From Microbacterium sp. SSM24 (GTDB lineage: Bacteria > Actinomycetota > Actinomycetes > Actinomycetales > Microbacteriaceae): a stretch of 64,000 nucleotides of DNA. The position numbers and the translations under genes are program-made. Where the stretch lies: NCBI RefSeq assembly GCF_025989145.1, contig NZ_JAPDNQ010000002.1, forward strand, positions 310,001 through 374,000, written 5' to 3'. Shown here piece after piece: positions 7,288-20,526 of the stretch. The notes beneath the pieces are model-generated. The model was not told the DNA's origin. It worked only from the letters and a program-made list of their open reading frames with translations, and ran no database searches. The stretch's first letter is position 1. Every line of letters starts with the position of its first letter.

Positions 7288-9372
7288 GTGCAAGCCACCC
7301 GCTCCGTCCGCCCGTTCGAGGTCAACAGCGAGTTCGAGCCGTCCGGTGATCAGCCGCAGGCGATCGCCGACCTCGCGGCGCGCATCAACGCCGGTGAGAC
7401 CGACGTCGTGCTGCTCGGCGCCACCGGCACCGGCAAGTCCGCGACGACGGCCTGGCTCGTCGAGGCCGTGCAGCGCCCGACGCTCGTGCTCGCTCACAAC
7501 AAGACCCTCGCGGCCCAGCTGGCCAACGAGTTCCGCGAGCTGATGCCGCACAACGCGGTGGAGTACTTCGTCAGCTACTACGACTACTACCAGCCCGAGG
7601 CGTACGTCCCGCAGACCGATACCTTCATCGAGAAGGACTCCTCGATCAACGCCGAGGTCGAGCGCCTGCGCCACTCCACGACGAACTCGCTGCTGTCGCG
7701 CCGAGACGTCGTCGTGGTCAGCACCGTCTCGTGCATCTACGGCCTGGGCTCTCCCGAGGAGTACCTGCGCGCGATGGTGGCGCTGCAGGTGGGGGAGCGC
7801 TACGAACGCGACGCCCTCATCCGCAAGTTCATCGCGATGCAGTACAACCGCAACGACGTCGACTTCTCCCGGGGCAACTTCCGTGTGCGCGGCGACACGA
7901 TCGAGATCATCCCGGTGTACGAGGAGTACGCGATCCGCGTCGAGATGTTCGGCGACGAGATCGAAGCGCTGTACATGCTCCACCCGCTCACCGGCGACGT
8001 GATCCAGCGCATGGACTCCGTGCCGATCTTCCCCGCGACCCACTACGCGGCGGGCACCGAGACCGTGCAGCGCGCCATCGGCACCATCGAGCACGAACTC
8101 GAAGAGCGGCTGAAAGAGCTGGAGTCGCAGAACAAGCTGCTCGAGGCGCAGCGCCTCCGCATGCGCACCACGTTCGATCTCGAGATGCTGCAGCAGCTCG
8201 GCTTCTGTTCCGGGATCGAGAACTACTCCCGTCACCTCGACGGCCGTTCCCCCGGCGAGCCGCCGCATACGCTTCTGGACTTCTTCCCCGACGACTTCCT
8301 CATGGTCATCGACGAGTCCCACGTCACCGTCCCGCAGATCGGGGCGATGTACGAGGGGGATGCCTCGCGCAAGCGCACGCTCGTCGAGCACGGCTTCCGC
8401 CTCCCGAGCGCCATGGATAACCGGCCGCTGCGGTTCGACGAGTTCAAGAACCGCGTGGGGCAGACGGTCTACCTCTCGGCGACGCCCGGCCGCTACGAGA
8501 TGGGCATCGCCGACGGCGTCGTCGAGCAGATCATCCGCCCCACCGGCCTGATCGACCCTCAGATCATCGTCAAGCCGTCGAAGGGCCAGATCGACGACCT
8601 GCTCGAGGAGATCCGCCTGCGCGCGTCGCGTGACGAGCGTGTGCTCGTCACGACCCTCACGAAGAAGATGGCCGAGGAGCTCACCGACTTCCTCGGAGAG
8701 CACGGCGTGCGGGTGCGGTACCTGCACTCCGACGTCGACACGCTCCGCCGGGTCGAGCTGCTGAGCGAGCTGCGAGCGGGTGTCTACGACGTGCTGGTGG
8801 GCATCAACCTGCTCCGCGAGGGCCTCGACCTGCCCGAGGTGTCGCTGGTGTCGATCCTCGACGCCGACAAGGAGGGCTTCCTGCGCAGCGGGACCTCGCT
8901 GATCCAGACCATCGGACGTGCGGCGCGCAACGTGTCCGGCGAGGTGCACATGTACGCCGACAAGGTCACCGACTCCATGCGCAACGCGATCGAGGAGACC
9001 GACCGGCGCCGAGAGAAGCAGGTCGCGTACAACACGGCGAACGGCATCGACCCGCAGCCGCTGCGCAAGCGCATCGCCGACATCACCGAGATCCTCGCGC
9101 GTGAGGCATCCGACACCGACGCGCTTCTCTCGCGCAAGGGCTCGGATTCACGATTGAAGTCCGGCAAGGGCAAGTCGCCGACGCCGCAGCTGCGACGCGA
9201 GGGCATCGCCGCCGAGGGGGCGAATCAGCTGGAGGCGACGATCGCCGACCTCAGCGGTCAGATGCTCGCCGCGGCGGGCGAGCTCAAGTTCGAGCTCGCT
9301 GCCCGCCTGCGCGACGAGGTGCAGGACCTCAAGAAGGAGCTCCGGGCGATGGAGCGGGCCGGCCACGCGTAG
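7288..9372 (+). CDS. uvrB: UvrABC excinuclease subunit B
   Basis: UvrB is the damage-verifying helicase-like core of nucleotide excision repair; UvrA loads it and it then recruits UvrC. The 694-residue protein has the Walker A motif [11 protein letters not shown] near residue 47. It has the beta-hairpin region [13 protein letters not shown] (seen as [20 protein letters not shown]), the DEAD-like helicase motif [23 protein letters not shown] (motif VI), and a C-terminal UVR motif ([20 protein letters not shown]) for UvrC contact. The GTG at 7288 follows TACGCT (7276-7281) by 7 bases, which fits a leaderless transcript. No clear LexA box was seen in the promoter. uvrA and uvrC lie 3.4 kb downstream. 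Confidence 0.97.
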   Translation: MQATRSVRPFEVNSEFEPSGDQPQAIADLAARINAGETDVVLLGATGTGKSATTAWLVEAVQRPTLVLAHNKTLAAQLANEFRELMPHNAVEYFVSYYDYYQPEAYVPQTDTFIEKDSSINAEVERLRHSTTNSLLSRRDVVVVSTVSCIYGLGSPEEYLRAMVALQVGERYERDALIRKFIAMQYNRNDVDFSRGNFRVRGDTIEIIPVYEEYAIRVEMFGDEIEALYMLHPLTGDVIQRMDSVPIFPATHYAAGTETVQRAIGTIEHELEERLKELESQNKLLEAQRLRMRTTFDLEMLQQLGFCSGIENYSRHLDGRSPGEPPHTLLDFFPDDFLMVIDESHVTVPQIGAMYEGDASRKRTLVEHGFRLPSAMDNRPLRFDEFKNRVGQTVYLSATPGRYEMGIADGVVEQIIRPTGLIDPQIIVKPSKGQIDDLLEEIRLRASRDERVLVTTLTKKMAEELTDFLGEHGVRVRYLHSDVDTLRRVELLSELRAGVYDVLVGINLLREGLDLPEVSLVSILDADKEGFLRSGTSLIQTIGRAARNVSGEVHMYADKVTDSMRNAIEETDRRREKQVAYNTANGIDPQPLRKRIADITEILAREASDTDALLSRKGSDSRLKSGKGKSPTPQLRREGIAAEGANQLEATIADLSGQMLAAAGELKFELAARLRDEVQDLKKELRAMERAGHA

Positions 9373-9408
9373 TCGTTCCGACGTTGAGAGCCCGTGGCAC
9401 GGACGGCG

Positions 9409-9660
9409 TCACGGACAGTGCATGAGCGGTTTCACGCCGGACCGGTCGAACGTGTGCTCCGTCATCGGTCGTCCGCACAGCGGGCACGCCCGTTCGGCGC
9501 GCTCGGCGGTCGATGGTGGGGGAGTCGTCTCGTACGGGCCCACCGCCGCTGGACCGGCAAGACGGATGAGCTTCGTGTTCAGGTAGGAATACCAGCCGCC
9601 GGCCTCACGCACCCGCTGTCGGAGCGGGAGCGGGGCATCGGGGTCTTCCGGGTGATCCAT
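9409..9660 (-). CDS. Small zinc-ribbon-like protein divergent from ohrR
   Basis: This 83-residue protein is not a recognised family. Residues 59-62 are CPLC and the C-terminus ends MHCP, so a single zinc-binding knuckle is plausible. The N-terminus is acidic and proline-rich (MDHPEDPDAPLPLRQRV), followed by GGWYSYLNTKLIRLAG. The ATG at 9660 has AAGGA directly upstream; ATG 9681 in the same frame would add MFSTLRN. The gene is transcribed away from the OhrR-type regulator at 9703, across a 42-base gap holding a palindromic element. That position suggests OhrR control, which is an inference. Confidence 0.7.
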   Translation of the reverse strand: MDHPEDPDAPLPLRQRVREAGGWYSYLNTKLIRLAGPAAVGPYETTPPPSTAERAERACPLCGRPMTEHTFDRSGVKPLMHCP

Positions 9661-9663
9661 ATT

Positions 9664-9685
9664 CCTTAGTGTACTAAACATTAGG
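9664..9685. promoter_or_regulatory. Candidate MarR/OhrR operator
   Basis: An AT-rich element in otherwise GC-rich DNA contains the inverted half-sites TTAGT (9666-9670) and ACTAA (9673-9677) separated by GT, with a further TTAGG at 9681-9685. It overlaps the promoter zone of both divergent genes and lies just before the ohrR -10 TAGGAT (9691-9696). Position and symmetry fit autoregulation by the adjacent regulator. Confidence 0.6.
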
Positions 9686-9702
9686 CCGGGTAGGATGTCG
9701 AT

Positions 9703-10146
9703 GTGGACTCCGACGATCTCCTGAAACTCGAGAACCAGCTGTGCTTCGCCCTGGTGACCGCGGCGCGCAACGTGGTCTCGATCTACCGTCCGGTCCTGGA
9801 GCCGCTGGGTCTGACGCATCCGCAGTACCTCGTGATGCTCGCGCTGTGGGAGGCGTCGCCACGGTCCCTGGGAGAGTTGGCGGACGACCTCGCGATGGAG
9901 CCCGCGACGCTGTCTCCGCTCATCAAACGACTGGAGTCCCAGGGTCGCGTCGCCAGATCGAGGCGCGCAGCCGACGAGCGGGTGCTCGAGATCCAGCTCA
10001 CGGACGACGGGCGCGCTCTCCGGGCGAGGGCCCTCGAGGTTCCCCCTCAGATCATGCGCGCGACCGGCCTGGACGCCGAGCGCATCGCGGCACTCCGGGA
10101 CGGTCTCGTTCCCTTCGCCGGCGGGCGCGGTGCGAGCGTTTCCTGA
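9703..10146 (+). CDS. ohrR: MarR-family organic-peroxide sensor, OhrR-type
   Basis: OhrR-type repressors sense organic hydroperoxides through one reactive cysteine and release their target promoters when it is oxidised. The 147-residue protein has the family N-terminus LKLENQLCFALVTAARNV, with the only cysteine of the protein at position 14. It continues YRPVLEPLGLTHPQYLVML, with the tyrosines placed as in OhrR. The winged-helix region reads LADDLAMEPATLSPLIKRLE, and the wing contains DERVLEIQLTDDG. This looks like a one-Cys OhrR. The GTG start at 9703 follows TAGGAT by 7 bases. The usual target ohr is not in the window; the divergent neighbour is a small zinc-ribbon gene. Confidence 0.88.
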   Translation: MDSDDLLKLENQLCFALVTAARNVVSIYRPVLEPLGLTHPQYLVMLALWEASPRSLGELADDLAMEPATLSPLIKRLESQGRVARSRRAADERVLEIQLTDDGRALRARALEVPPQIMRATGLDAERIAALRDGLVPFAGGRGASVS

Positions 10147-10278
10147 CCGATACATGAACTTCCTCTCATCTTCTATGCAGGGAAGGGCGCGTTTTCTAGG
10201 CTCGCTCTGAAGCCCCGTCTGGACCCACAGCGAGCCCGACGTCTTCGGGCTGCTCATCCGTCCAGAAGAGGAACCACC

Positions 10279-12687
10279 ATGCGAATGCGGTCACACCCCG
10301 ACCACAGCACTCCGTCTCGTCGCCGCATCATGTCCGGCGCCGGCGTCGCCATCGTCGCGCTCGGCGCCGGGCTGCTCGTCGCGAGCCCCGCGGCCAATGC
10401 CGCGGAGACGCAGATCCAGATCCTTGCGACCAACGACTTCCACGGCCGCATCCTCGACGAGGGTGTCCAGGCGGGCGCGGCGAAGCTCGCCGGAGCCGTC
10501 GAGCAGTTGCGCACCGCGAACCCGAACACGGTGTTCGCGGCGGCGGGCGACCTCATCGGCGCCTCGACGTTCGAGTCGTTCATCCAGCACGACAAGCCCA
10601 CGATCGACGCGCTCAACGCGGCGGGGCTCGAAGTCTCGGCGGTCGGAAATCACGAGCTCGACCAGGGCTACAACGACCTGATCAATCGGGTCATGGCGCC
10701 CTACGACGCCGTGACCAATCCCTACGGCGGCGCGCAGTGGGAGTACATCGCGGCCAACCTCAAGATGAAGGTGACCGGTGACGATGCTGTCCCGGCCACC
10801 TGGATCAAAGAGATGAGCGGAGTCCAGGTCGGCTTCGTCGGCGCTGTCACGGAGGAGCTCCCGGCGCTCGTCAGCCCCGGCGGCATCGCCGACATCGATG
10901 TCAAGGGGATCGTGGAGTCGGTGAATGCCGAGGCCGCCGATCTCGTCGCGAACGGTGCGGATCTCGTCGTGATGCTCGTGCACGAAGGTGCGCCATCGAC
11001 GAACTGCCTGACGATGCGCGACTCCGGCAAGTGGGCCGACATCGTCAACAACGTCTCGGCCGACGTCGACGCGATCGTGTCCGGTCACACCCACCTCGCG
11101 TACAACTGCTCGTTCCCGGTGGCCCAGTGGGCAGCCGAGGGGCGCGCGGTGACGGAGCGTCCGGTGGTCTCTGCCGGCCAGTACGGCACGAGCCTCAACC
11201 AGCTCCTCTTCACCGTCGACAGCGCGACCGGCGACGTGACGGCGAAGGCGCAGAACATCCTCGCGATCCAGGGCTTCCCCGCCGATCCCGATGTCGCGGC
11301 GCTCGTCCTCGCGGCGAAGAACCAGGCGGACATCCTCGGTGCCGCGCCGCTCGGCGAGATCGCCGGGGCGTTCAACCGTGCGCAGCTGGCCACCATCAAC
11401 CCGACCACGGGCCTGCCGAACGAGAACCGCGGCGGCGAGTCCACGATCGGAAACCTCGTCGCCGAAGTGCAGCGCTGGGCGACCGAGAAGCCCGAGTCCG
11501 GCGCGGCCGAGATCGCGTTCATGAACCCGGGCGGGCTCCGCGCCGACATGGTGGGCGTGGATCCGGGTGACGGCTCCTACCCGCGCACGCTGACGTACAA
11601 GCAGGCCGCGAACGTGCAGTCGTTCGCCAACACGCTCGTCAACATGAGCCTGACCGGAGCGCAGATCAAGACGGTGCTCGAGCAGCAGTGGCAGCGGGAT
11701 GCGTTCAACGGGCTGCCCACACGACCGTTCCTGCGACTGGGTGTCTCCGACGGCTTCGAGTACACCTACACGCAGGCTCCTGTGCTCGAGACCCAGCGCG
11801 ACAACCCGGGCACCGCCGCCAACGAAGAGGGCCTGCAGTACACCGCACCGCGGGGCACGATCACCGGCATGTGGCTGAACGGCGAGCCCATCGACCCGAG
11901 CACGACCTACTCGGTCACCGTGAACTCGTTCCTCTCGACCGGCGGCGACAACTTCCGGGAGCTGAACAGCGGCACGGGAAAGCGTGACACGGGCAAGGTC
12001 GACCTCGCCGCGATGGTCGACTACATGGCCGCCTTCGCCTCGACGACACCGCTTCCCGTCGACTACGCGCAGCACGCCGTCGAGGTGGCGTTCCCGCCCT
12101 CGGCACCCGCTAAGTACGAACTGGGCACCACGGTCGCGTTCGATGTGAAGTCGTGGTCCATGTCGACGGCGGCCGACGTCAAGGACAGCGAGATCATCGT
12201 CTCCCTCGGTGACAAGGTCCTCGGCACGGCGCCCGTGTCGACGGTGCTGGCGACCGATCCGTACGACAACCTCGGCACGGCGGCCGTATCCGTGAAGCTG
12301 CCGGCGAACGCGCCGGTCGGTGCGACGGCGCTCACTCTCACCGGTGCCACCACGGGCACGACGGTGACCGTCCCGATCACGACGTTCGACCGTGCCGACA
12401 GCGTGACCATCGGCATCCCGAACAAGCTCATCGCGAAGAAGGGCTCGGCTGTCCAGTTCACCACGATCGTGGTGGCGGAGGGAGGCGTCCGCGCGACGGG
12501 CGAGGTGACGATCTACGACGGCACGACCGTGATCGCCACGGCGACGCTCACCGCGAAGGACCGGGGCGTTGTCAAGGTCAAGCTGCCGGCGCTCGGCACC
12601 GGCCTGCACAAGCTCTCGGTGTCGTACGCGGGAAGTGACACCGTGCGCGCCTCGAAGAGCCCGACGGTGCCGCTCCTGATCTGGTAG
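10279..12687 (+). CDS. Secreted bifunctional metallophosphatase/5'-nucleotidase (UshA/CpdB type)
   Basis: The enzyme probably hydrolyses extracellular nucleotides to recover phosphate and nucleosides. The N-terminus is a signal peptide ending near AANA/AET (about residue 42); SRRRIM before the hydrophobic core could make it a Tat signal. The metallophosphatase domain has ATNDFHGR, AGDLIGAST, GNHELDQG and SGHTHLAYNC, the expected metal-binding blocks. The 5'-nucleotidase C-terminal domain follows from about residue 350, with GNLVAEVQRW, NPGGLRADM, and the substrate-stacking region around VNSFLSTGGDNF. The last 180 or so residues look like one or two Ig-like beta-sandwich domains. No LPxTG sorting signal is present, so release into the medium is likely. 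The start has GAGGAACCACC before ATG. Confidence 0.92.
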   Translation: MRMRSHPDHSTPSRRRIMSGAGVAIVALGAGLLVASPAANAAETQIQILATNDFHGRILDEGVQAGAAKLAGAVEQLRTANPNTVFAAAGDLIGASTFESFIQHDKPTIDALNAAGLEVSAVGNHELDQGYNDLINRVMAPYDAVTNPYGGAQWEYIAANLKMKVTGDDAVPATWIKEMSGVQVGFVGAVTEELPALVSPGGIADIDVKGIVESVNAEAADLVANGADLVVMLVHEGAPSTNCLTMRDSGKWADIVNNVSADVDAIVSGHTHLAYNCSFPVAQWAAEGRAVTERPVVSAGQYGTSLNQLLFTVDSATGDVTAKAQNILAIQGFPADPDVAALVLAAKNQADILGAAPLGEIAGAFNRAQLATINPTTGLPNENRGGESTIGNLVAEVQRWATEKPESGAAEIAFMNPGGLRADMVGVDPGDGSYPRTLTYKQAANVQSFANTLVNMSLTGAQIKTVLEQQWQRDAFNGLPTRPFLRLGVSDGFEYTYTQAPVLETQRDNPGTAANEEGLQYTAPRGTITGMWLNGEPIDPSTTYSVTVNSFLSTGGDNFRELNSGTGKRDTGKVDLAAMVDYMAAFASTTPLPVDYAQHAVEVAFPPSAPAKYELGTTVAFDVKSWSMSTAADVKDSEIIVSLGDKVLGTAPVSTVLATDPYDNLGTAAVSVKLPANAPVGATALTLTGATTGTTVTVPITTFDRADSVTIGIPNKLIAKKGSAVQFTTIVVAEGGVRATGEVTIYDGTTVIATATLTAKDRGVVKVKLPALGTGLHKLSVSYAGSDTVRASKSPTVPLLIW

Positions 12688-12697
12688 CTACCCGTTA

Positions 12698-12735
12698 AGG
12701 CGGGGTCTCCGGCGCTCATGTCGGAGGCCCCGCCT
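12698..12735 (+). terminator. Terminator of the nucleotidase gene, abutting the uvrA promoter
   Basis: AGGCGGGGTCTCCG (12698-12711) pairs with CGGAGGCCCCGCCT (12722-12735), with one G-T wobble and a 10-base loop. The last base of the stem is the first base of the uvrA -10 hexamer TAAACT, so terminator and promoter are fused. Confidence 0.8.
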
Positions 12736-12746
12736 AAACTTGTCTG

Positions 12747-15650
<2,904 letters not shown>

Positions 15651-15654
15651 CCCG

Positions 15655-17565
15655 ATGCCACGATCCGCACCCACGGTCTCGTACAAGCCGAAGCCGGGGG
15701 AGATTCCGACCAACCCGGGCGTCTATCGCTTCCGCGATGCCGACGGGCGCGTGCTGTACGTCGGCAAGGCCAAGAACCTGCGCGCTCGGCTCTCGAACTA
15801 CTTCGCGCCCCTGCACACCCTCCACGAGCGCACGCGGAGGATGGTCACGACCGCGGCATCCGTCGAGTGGACCGTGGTCGCGAGTGACGTCGACTCGCTG
15901 CAGCTCGAGTACATGTGGATCAAGGAGTTCGATCCGCCGTTCAACGTGCGCTACAAGGACGACAAGTCGTACCCCTTCATGGCCATCACGCTGGCCGATG
16001 AGGCGCCGCGGGTGATCGTGACGCGCAACCGCCGGATCAAGGGCGCGAAGTACTTCGGTCCCTACCCGAAGGTCTGGGCGGTGCACGACACGATCGACCT
16101 GATGATCAAGGTCTTCCCGATCCGCACGTGCAGCGACTCGTCCTACAAGAAGGCGATGACCTCGGGGCGCCCCTGCTTCCCCGGTCAGATCGGACGCTGC
16201 GGCGGACCCTGCTCGATGAAGGTCTCCGTCGAGGAGCACCGTGCCATCGTGGAGGATTTCGTCTCGTTCATGTCCGGCGGCGATCAGCGATTCCGGCGCG
16301 AGCTGACGGCGCGCATGCGCGAGGCGTCCGCAGCGATGGACTACGAGGCGGCAGCCACATATCGCGACCGACTCCAGGCGATCGACGCGGTGCTCAACAA
16401 GAGCGCGCTCGTTCTCGCGGCCGACACCGACGCCGACCTGTTCGGCATCGCGGAGGACGAGCTCGCGGCAGCCGTTCAGCACTTCGTCATCCGTGGTGGC
16501 CGCGTGCGAGGGGTGCGGGCGACGACGATCGAGAAGGAGCTCGACATCTCCGGTGGGGACCTGGTCGACCAGGTGCTGCAGCGCACCTACGGAAACGCCG
16601 AGGGCGCAGACATCCCCCGGCAGGTGCTCGTCCCCGCTATGCCCGAGGACGCCGACGACCTCGAGGAGTGGCTCCGGGAGCGCCGCGGCAAGTCCGTGAC
16701 GATCCAGATCGCCCAGCGCGGACGCAAGGCCGACCTGATGCGCACCGCCTCGCTCAACGCCCAGCAGGCGCTCATGCTGCACAAGACGCGGCGGACGAGT
16801 GACTACGTGGCCCGCACGCAGGCCCTGACCGACCTGCAGGAGGCGCTGGACCTCGCGGAGGCCCCTCTGCGCATCGAGTGCTTCGACGTCTCCCATCTCG
16901 GCGGAACGAACGTCGTCGCCTCGATGGTCGTGTTCGAGGACGGCCTGCCGCGCAAGGACCAGTACCGGTCGTTCAAGGTCGAGGAGACGACCGACGACAC
17001 CGACTCGCTCTATCAGGTGCTCACGCGCAGGCTCGCGTACCTCGATCGCCCCGACGAGCTGCAGACGACGCCCGACGTGGACGCCACTGGTGACGGCGAC
17101 GTCGTGACAGGGCGGCGTCGCACGCGGTTCGCGTACCGGCCGCAGCTGCTCGTCGTCGACGGCGGGAAACCGCAGGTCGAGGCGGCCGCACGCGCACTGC
17201 GCGACGCCGGCCACGAGGAGGTCGCACTGTGCGGCATCGCGAAGCGGCTCGAGGAGGTCTGGCTGCCGGGGGAGGAGTACCCGGTCATCCTGCCTCGCAC
17301 GTCCGAGGCGCTCTACCTCCTGCAGCGGCTGCGCGACGAGGCGCACCGCTTCGCGATCACGCATCAGCGCCGACGGCGGCGCCGCGACATCCAGAGCGTG
17401 CTGGCGGAGGTCCCGGGGCTCGGCGACGCGCGGATCAAGGCGCTGCTGCGCCACTTCGGATCCGTGTCCGCGCTGCGGGCGGCGACGGCCGACGAGATCG
17501 CGCAGCTGCCGGGCGTCGGCCCGAAGCTCGCGGGGTCGATCCAATCGCACCTCTCCGGTGGATAG
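15655..17565 (+). CDS. uvrC: UvrABC excinuclease subunit C
   Basis: UvrC makes the 3' and 5' incisions around the lesion held by UvrB. The 636-residue protein has an N-terminal GIY-YIG nuclease domain ([20 protein letters not shown]), the cysteine cluster around [14 protein letters not shown], and a UVR motif ([14 protein letters not shown]) for UvrB. The RNase H-like second nuclease domain includes [15 protein letters not shown] and [10 protein letters not shown]. The C-terminal helix-hairpin-helix pair contains [13 protein letters not shown] and [12 protein letters not shown]. It starts 4 bases after uvrA, so the two are co-transcribed. The uvrC-rapZ-whiA order is typical of Actinobacteria. 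Confidence 0.98.
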   Translation: MPRSAPTVSYKPKPGEIPTNPGVYRFRDADGRVLYVGKAKNLRARLSNYFAPLHTLHERTRRMVTTAASVEWTVVASDVDSLQLEYMWIKEFDPPFNVRYKDDKSYPFMAITLADEAPRVIVTRNRRIKGAKYFGPYPKVWAVHDTIDLMIKVFPIRTCSDSSYKKAMTSGRPCFPGQIGRCGGPCSMKVSVEEHRAIVEDFVSFMSGGDQRFRRELTARMREASAAMDYEAAATYRDRLQAIDAVLNKSALVLAADTDADLFGIAEDELAAAVQHFVIRGGRVRGVRATTIEKELDISGGDLVDQVLQRTYGNAEGADIPRQVLVPAMPEDADDLEEWLRERRGKSVTIQIAQRGRKADLMRTASLNAQQALMLHKTRRTSDYVARTQALTDLQEALDLAEAPLRIECFDVSHLGGTNVVASMVVFEDGLPRKDQYRSFKVEETTDDTDSLYQVLTRRLAYLDRPDELQTTPDVDATGDGDVVTGRRRTRFAYRPQLLVVDGGKPQVEAAARALRDAGHEEVALCGIAKRLEEVWLPGEEYPVILPRTSEALYLLQRLRDEAHRFAITHQRRRRRRDIQSVLAEVPGLGDARIKALLRHFGSVSALRAATADEIAQLPGVGPKLAGSIQSHLSGG

Positions 17566-17590
17566 GGTTGTCTCGATAACGGGGGTGGTC

Positions 17591-18472
17591 ATGGCCGAGG
17601 CAGGGCGCCGCGAGACGGGCGAGGTTCTGATCGTCACCGGCATGTCCGGAGCCGGCCGGTCCACGGCGGCCAACGCGCTCGAGGATCTCGACTGGTACGT
17701 GGTCGACAACCTGCCTCCGCAGATGCTGCGACCGCTGCTCGACCTCACGGAGCTCGCAGCGGGTGCACTGCCGCGGGTCGCCGTCGTCGTCGATGTGCGC
17801 GGCCGTGACCTCTTCGCGGACCTGCCCGAGGCGATGCGTGCACTGCGGGAGCGCCGGCAGATCCGCCTGATGTTCCTGGATGCCTCGGACGAGGTGCTCG
17901 TCCGGCGATTCGAGGCGGTCCGGAGACCGCATCCGCTTCAGGGCGACGGCACGATCCTGGACGGCATCCGCCTCGAGCGCGAGCGGCTGGCCGCCGTGCG
18001 CGAGAGCGCCGACGTCATCATCGACACGTCGCGTCACAACATCCATCAGCTCGCGACGCAGGTCTCGGAGCTGTTCACCGACGCCGACACGGCGCGCCAC
18101 ACGCTCACGATCCTGAGCTTCGGGTTCAAGTACGGACTTCCTCCCGATGCCGACCTCGTCGCCGACATGCGCTTCCTCCCGAATCCCTTCTGGAACGAGG
18201 ACCTTCGCTCACTGACCGGCGAAGACGAGGCGGTGCGCGAATTCGTCCTGGCGCAGGAGGGGGCGCGGGACTTCATCGATGCGTACGCGACCGCGCTCCG
18301 CCCGGTTCTCGAGGGCTATCAGCGCGAGAACAAGCGCCACTCCGTCGTGGCCGTGGGCTGCACGGGCGGCAAGCACCGATCTGTCGCGATGGTGCGCGAG
18401 CTGGCCGACCGGCTCGCATCGGTGCCGGGCGTGGCGGTCCGTGTGAAGCATCGTGACCTCGGCCGGGAGTGA
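17591..18472 (+). CDS. rapZ: RapZ-family nucleotide-binding protein (RNase adapter homologue)
   Basis: RapZ proteins bind nucleotides and, in enterobacteria, small RNAs; their job in Actinobacteria is unclear. The 293-residue protein has Walker [10 protein letters not shown] at residues 17-25. The usual Lys is Arg here, which is common in actinobacterial members. [12 protein letters not shown] follows. The C-terminal domain has [24 protein letters not shown] and the phosphate-binding [12 protein letters not shown] 17591 with GGGGGTGG upstream was chosen. In-frame GTGs at 17558 and 17585 would extend it, the first overlapping uvrC by 8 bases. whiA follows 72 bases later; the yvcK/cuvA-like gene commonly between them is absent. 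Confidence 0.93.
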   Translation: MAEAGRRETGEVLIVTGMSGAGRSTAANALEDLDWYVVDNLPPQMLRPLLDLTELAAGALPRVAVVVDVRGRDLFADLPEAMRALRERRQIRLMFLDASDEVLVRRFEAVRRPHPLQGDGTILDGIRLERERLAAVRESADVIIDTSRHNIHQLATQVSELFTDADTARHTLTILSFGFKYGLPPDADLVADMRFLPNPFWNEDLRSLTGEDEAVREFVLAQEGARDFIDAYATALRPVLEGYQRENKRHSVVAVGCTGGKHRSVAMVRELADRLASVPGVAVRVKHRDLGRE

Positions 18473-18544
18473 GGTGCTCCGCATGCGGCCCCGGCCGCGA
18501 CTAGGCTGGACCGTCGTTCCCCACCGAAACCTGCAAGGAGTCCC

Positions 18545-19522
18545 GTGTCGCTGACCGCTGATGTGAAGGCCGAGCTGATCACCGTGCGCGACCCGCGCCC
18601 GACGGCGCGGGTGGCCGAGCTCACGTCGCTGCTGCGGTTCTCCGGCGGGCTGCACTCGATCGCGAACCGGGTGGCCGTCGAAGCGGAGCTGGACTCCGAC
18701 GTGCTCGCGCGCCGCACCGCGCGCGACCTCGTCGACATCTACGGCGTACGACCCGAGCTCGTGCACGTGCAGGGCTCCGGTGGTCGCAGCGGCAGTCACT
18801 ACGCCGTGCGGGTCATCGACGGCGGCGAGACGCTCGCGCGCCAGACGGGGCTGCTCGATCAGCGTCGCCGCCCCGTGCGCGGGCTGCCGAACAAGCTCAC
18901 CACGGGCTCCCGCGCCGATCTGGCGGCGGTGTGGCGAGGTGCCTTCCTCGCGGCCGGCTCGCTCTCGGAGCCCGGCCGGTCGGCGGCACTCGAGATCACC
19001 TGCCCGTCGCCGGAGGCCGCGATGGCCCTCGTGGGCGCGGCGCACCGGCTCGGCATCCCCGGCAAGGCGCGCGAGGTGCGCGGCATCCCGCGCGTCGTCG
19101 TCCGCGAGGGCGAGGCCATCCGGGCGGCTCTGGCGGCGATGGGTGCCGAGAAGGCCGCCGCGGAGTGGGATCAGCTGCGCCAGCGCCGCGAGGTGCGCGC
19201 AGGGGTGAATCGTCTCGTCAACTTCGACGACGCCAACCTCCGTCGCTCGGCGCAGGCCGCCGTCGCCGCGTGCGCGCGAGTGGAGCGGGCGATGGAGATC
19301 CTCGGCGACGAGATTCCCGACCACCTCCGCGAAGCCGGCGATCTCCGGCTCGCGCACCGCGACGCCAGCCTCGACGAGCTCGGCCACCACGCCGATCCGC
19401 CGCTCACGAAGGACGCCGTGGCCGGCCGCATCCGTCGCCTGCTCGCCATGGCGGACAAGAAGGCCGACGCCGAAGGCATCCCGGGGACCGAGTCCGCCGT
19501 TCCCGCGGGCATGGAGGACTGA
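18545..19522 (+). CDS. whiA: DNA-binding regulator WhiA
   Basis: WhiA is a conserved Gram-positive DNA-binding protein. In Streptomyces it controls sporulation septation; in non-sporulating relatives it affects division and envelope genes. The 325-residue protein has the degenerate LAGLIDADG homing-endonuclease-like N-terminal domain ([14 protein letters not shown] onward). The C-terminal helix-turn-helix part contains [18 protein letters not shown] and [19 protein letters not shown]. The GTG start at 18545 has AAGGAG 6 bases upstream. The stop is 5 bases from the end of the convergent phzF-like gene, with no hairpin between them. Confidence 0.96.
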   Translation: MSLTADVKAELITVRDPRPTARVAELTSLLRFSGGLHSIANRVAVEAELDSDVLARRTARDLVDIYGVRPELVHVQGSGGRSGSHYAVRVIDGGETLARQTGLLDQRRRPVRGLPNKLTTGSRADLAAVWRGAFLAAGSLSEPGRSAALEITCPSPEAAMALVGAAHRLGIPGKAREVRGIPRVVVREGEAIRAALAAMGAEKAAAEWDQLRQRREVRAGVNRLVNFDDANLRRSAQAAVAACARVERAMEILGDEIPDHLREAGDLRLAHRDASLDELGHHADPPLTKDAVAGRIRRLLAMADKKADAEGIPGTESAVPAGMED

Positions 19523-19527
19523 GGCGC

Positions 19528-20364
19528 TCAGCCGATCCGCACGGCGGCGCCGGTGACCGTGATGCCGCCGGCGGCCGGGATCGCCACTTCGAGGAGCCCC
19601 GGCCGCCCGACGTGGCGTCCCTGCGAGATCCGCACCAGCGCCGGCGGAGACACCGCGCCCGTCGAGCGCAGGTACGCGCCCGTCGCTGCGGCGGCGGCTC
19701 CTGTCGCCGGATCCTCACTGAGGGTCCCGACCGGGAACACGTTGCGCGCGTCCCAGTCGCCGCCGCCGCGGTCGTGGAGGACGATGATCGTGGCGGGCCA
19801 GGCGGCGGCATCCATCAGCGCCCTGGCAGCGGCGGGATCGAAGCGGAAGGCATCGAACACCGCGACGTCGGCGAGAACGATGAGCGGGTGCGGATTCCCC
19901 GCGAAGGCGAGGCGGGGCGGATGCCGCGGGTCCAGGTCCGCGCGGACGATCCCCAGCAGCGCGAGGACGGCGTCGAGATCCGCTGCCGCCAGCTCCGAGA
20001 CCCACGGCTCGACACTCGTGAACGACGCTCGGCGCCCGACGGTCGAGGTCGTGGTGATCTCGACCGGACCGACCGGCGTCCGGAACACGAAGGCGCCGTC
20101 GCCGAGGTCCTCCGCCAGTGCGACGGCGGACGCGACCGTCGCGTGGCCGCAGAACGGCACCTCGGCGACAGGGGAGAAGTAGCGGATGCCGCGGTCCCGC
20201 CCGTCGCCCGAGATGAAGGCCGTCTCGGCGTAGCCGACGTCGGCGGCGATCCGCTGCATCTCGGCGTCGGTGAGGATGTCGGCGCCCAGCACGACACCCG
20301 CGGGATTGCCCCCCGCCGGATCGTCGGAGAACGCCGCCCATCGTTGGATCGCGGGTCGCGTCAT
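19528..20364 (-). CDS. PhzF-family isomerase/epimerase-like protein
   Basis: PhzF-family proteins have a diaminopimelate-epimerase fold. Characterised members isomerise small acids, as in phenazine synthesis, but most are uncharacterised. The 278-residue protein keeps the catalytic Glu region YAETAFISGD and the motif PVAEVPFCGHATVAS. It also keeps the C-terminal phosphate- or acid-binding segment TLSEDPATGAAAAATGAYL. No phenazine genes are nearby, so a phenazine role is not supported. The start at 20364 gives MTRPAIQRWAAFSDDPAGGNPAGVVL, the usual N-terminus. It is a single gene on the minus strand between whiA and sodA. Confidence 0.88.
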   Translation of the reverse strand: MTRPAIQRWAAFSDDPAGGNPAGVVLGADILTDAEMQRIAADVGYAETAFISGDGRDRGIRYFSPVAEVPFCGHATVASAVALAEDLGDGAFVFRTPVGPVEITTTSTVGRRASFTSVEPWVSELAAADLDAVLALLGIVRADLDPRHPPRLAFAGNPHPLIVLADVAVFDAFRFDPAAARALMDAAAWPATIIVLHDRGGGDWDARNVFPVGTLSEDPATGAAAAATGAYLRSTGAVSPPALVRISQGRHVGRPGLLEVAIPAAGGITVTGAAVRIG

Positions 20365-20526
20365 CGGGCGATCGTATCGCTCGTGCTCACGGGTGCGGCC
20401 GGGTTCCGGTAGATCCTGTCACGGAGGGAAGCAACCCCCTCGTCGTGGTGTTGGTGCTCAGTAGGATGAACCCGTCACCCTCGCTGCGCCGGGCATCTCG
20501 GCGCGCGCCGACAGGAAGAAGAGAAC

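Noticed and set aside
19528..20364. Phenazine biosynthesis from the PhzF-family gene
   Set aside because: PhzF-like proteins are widespread, and no other phz gene is nearby.
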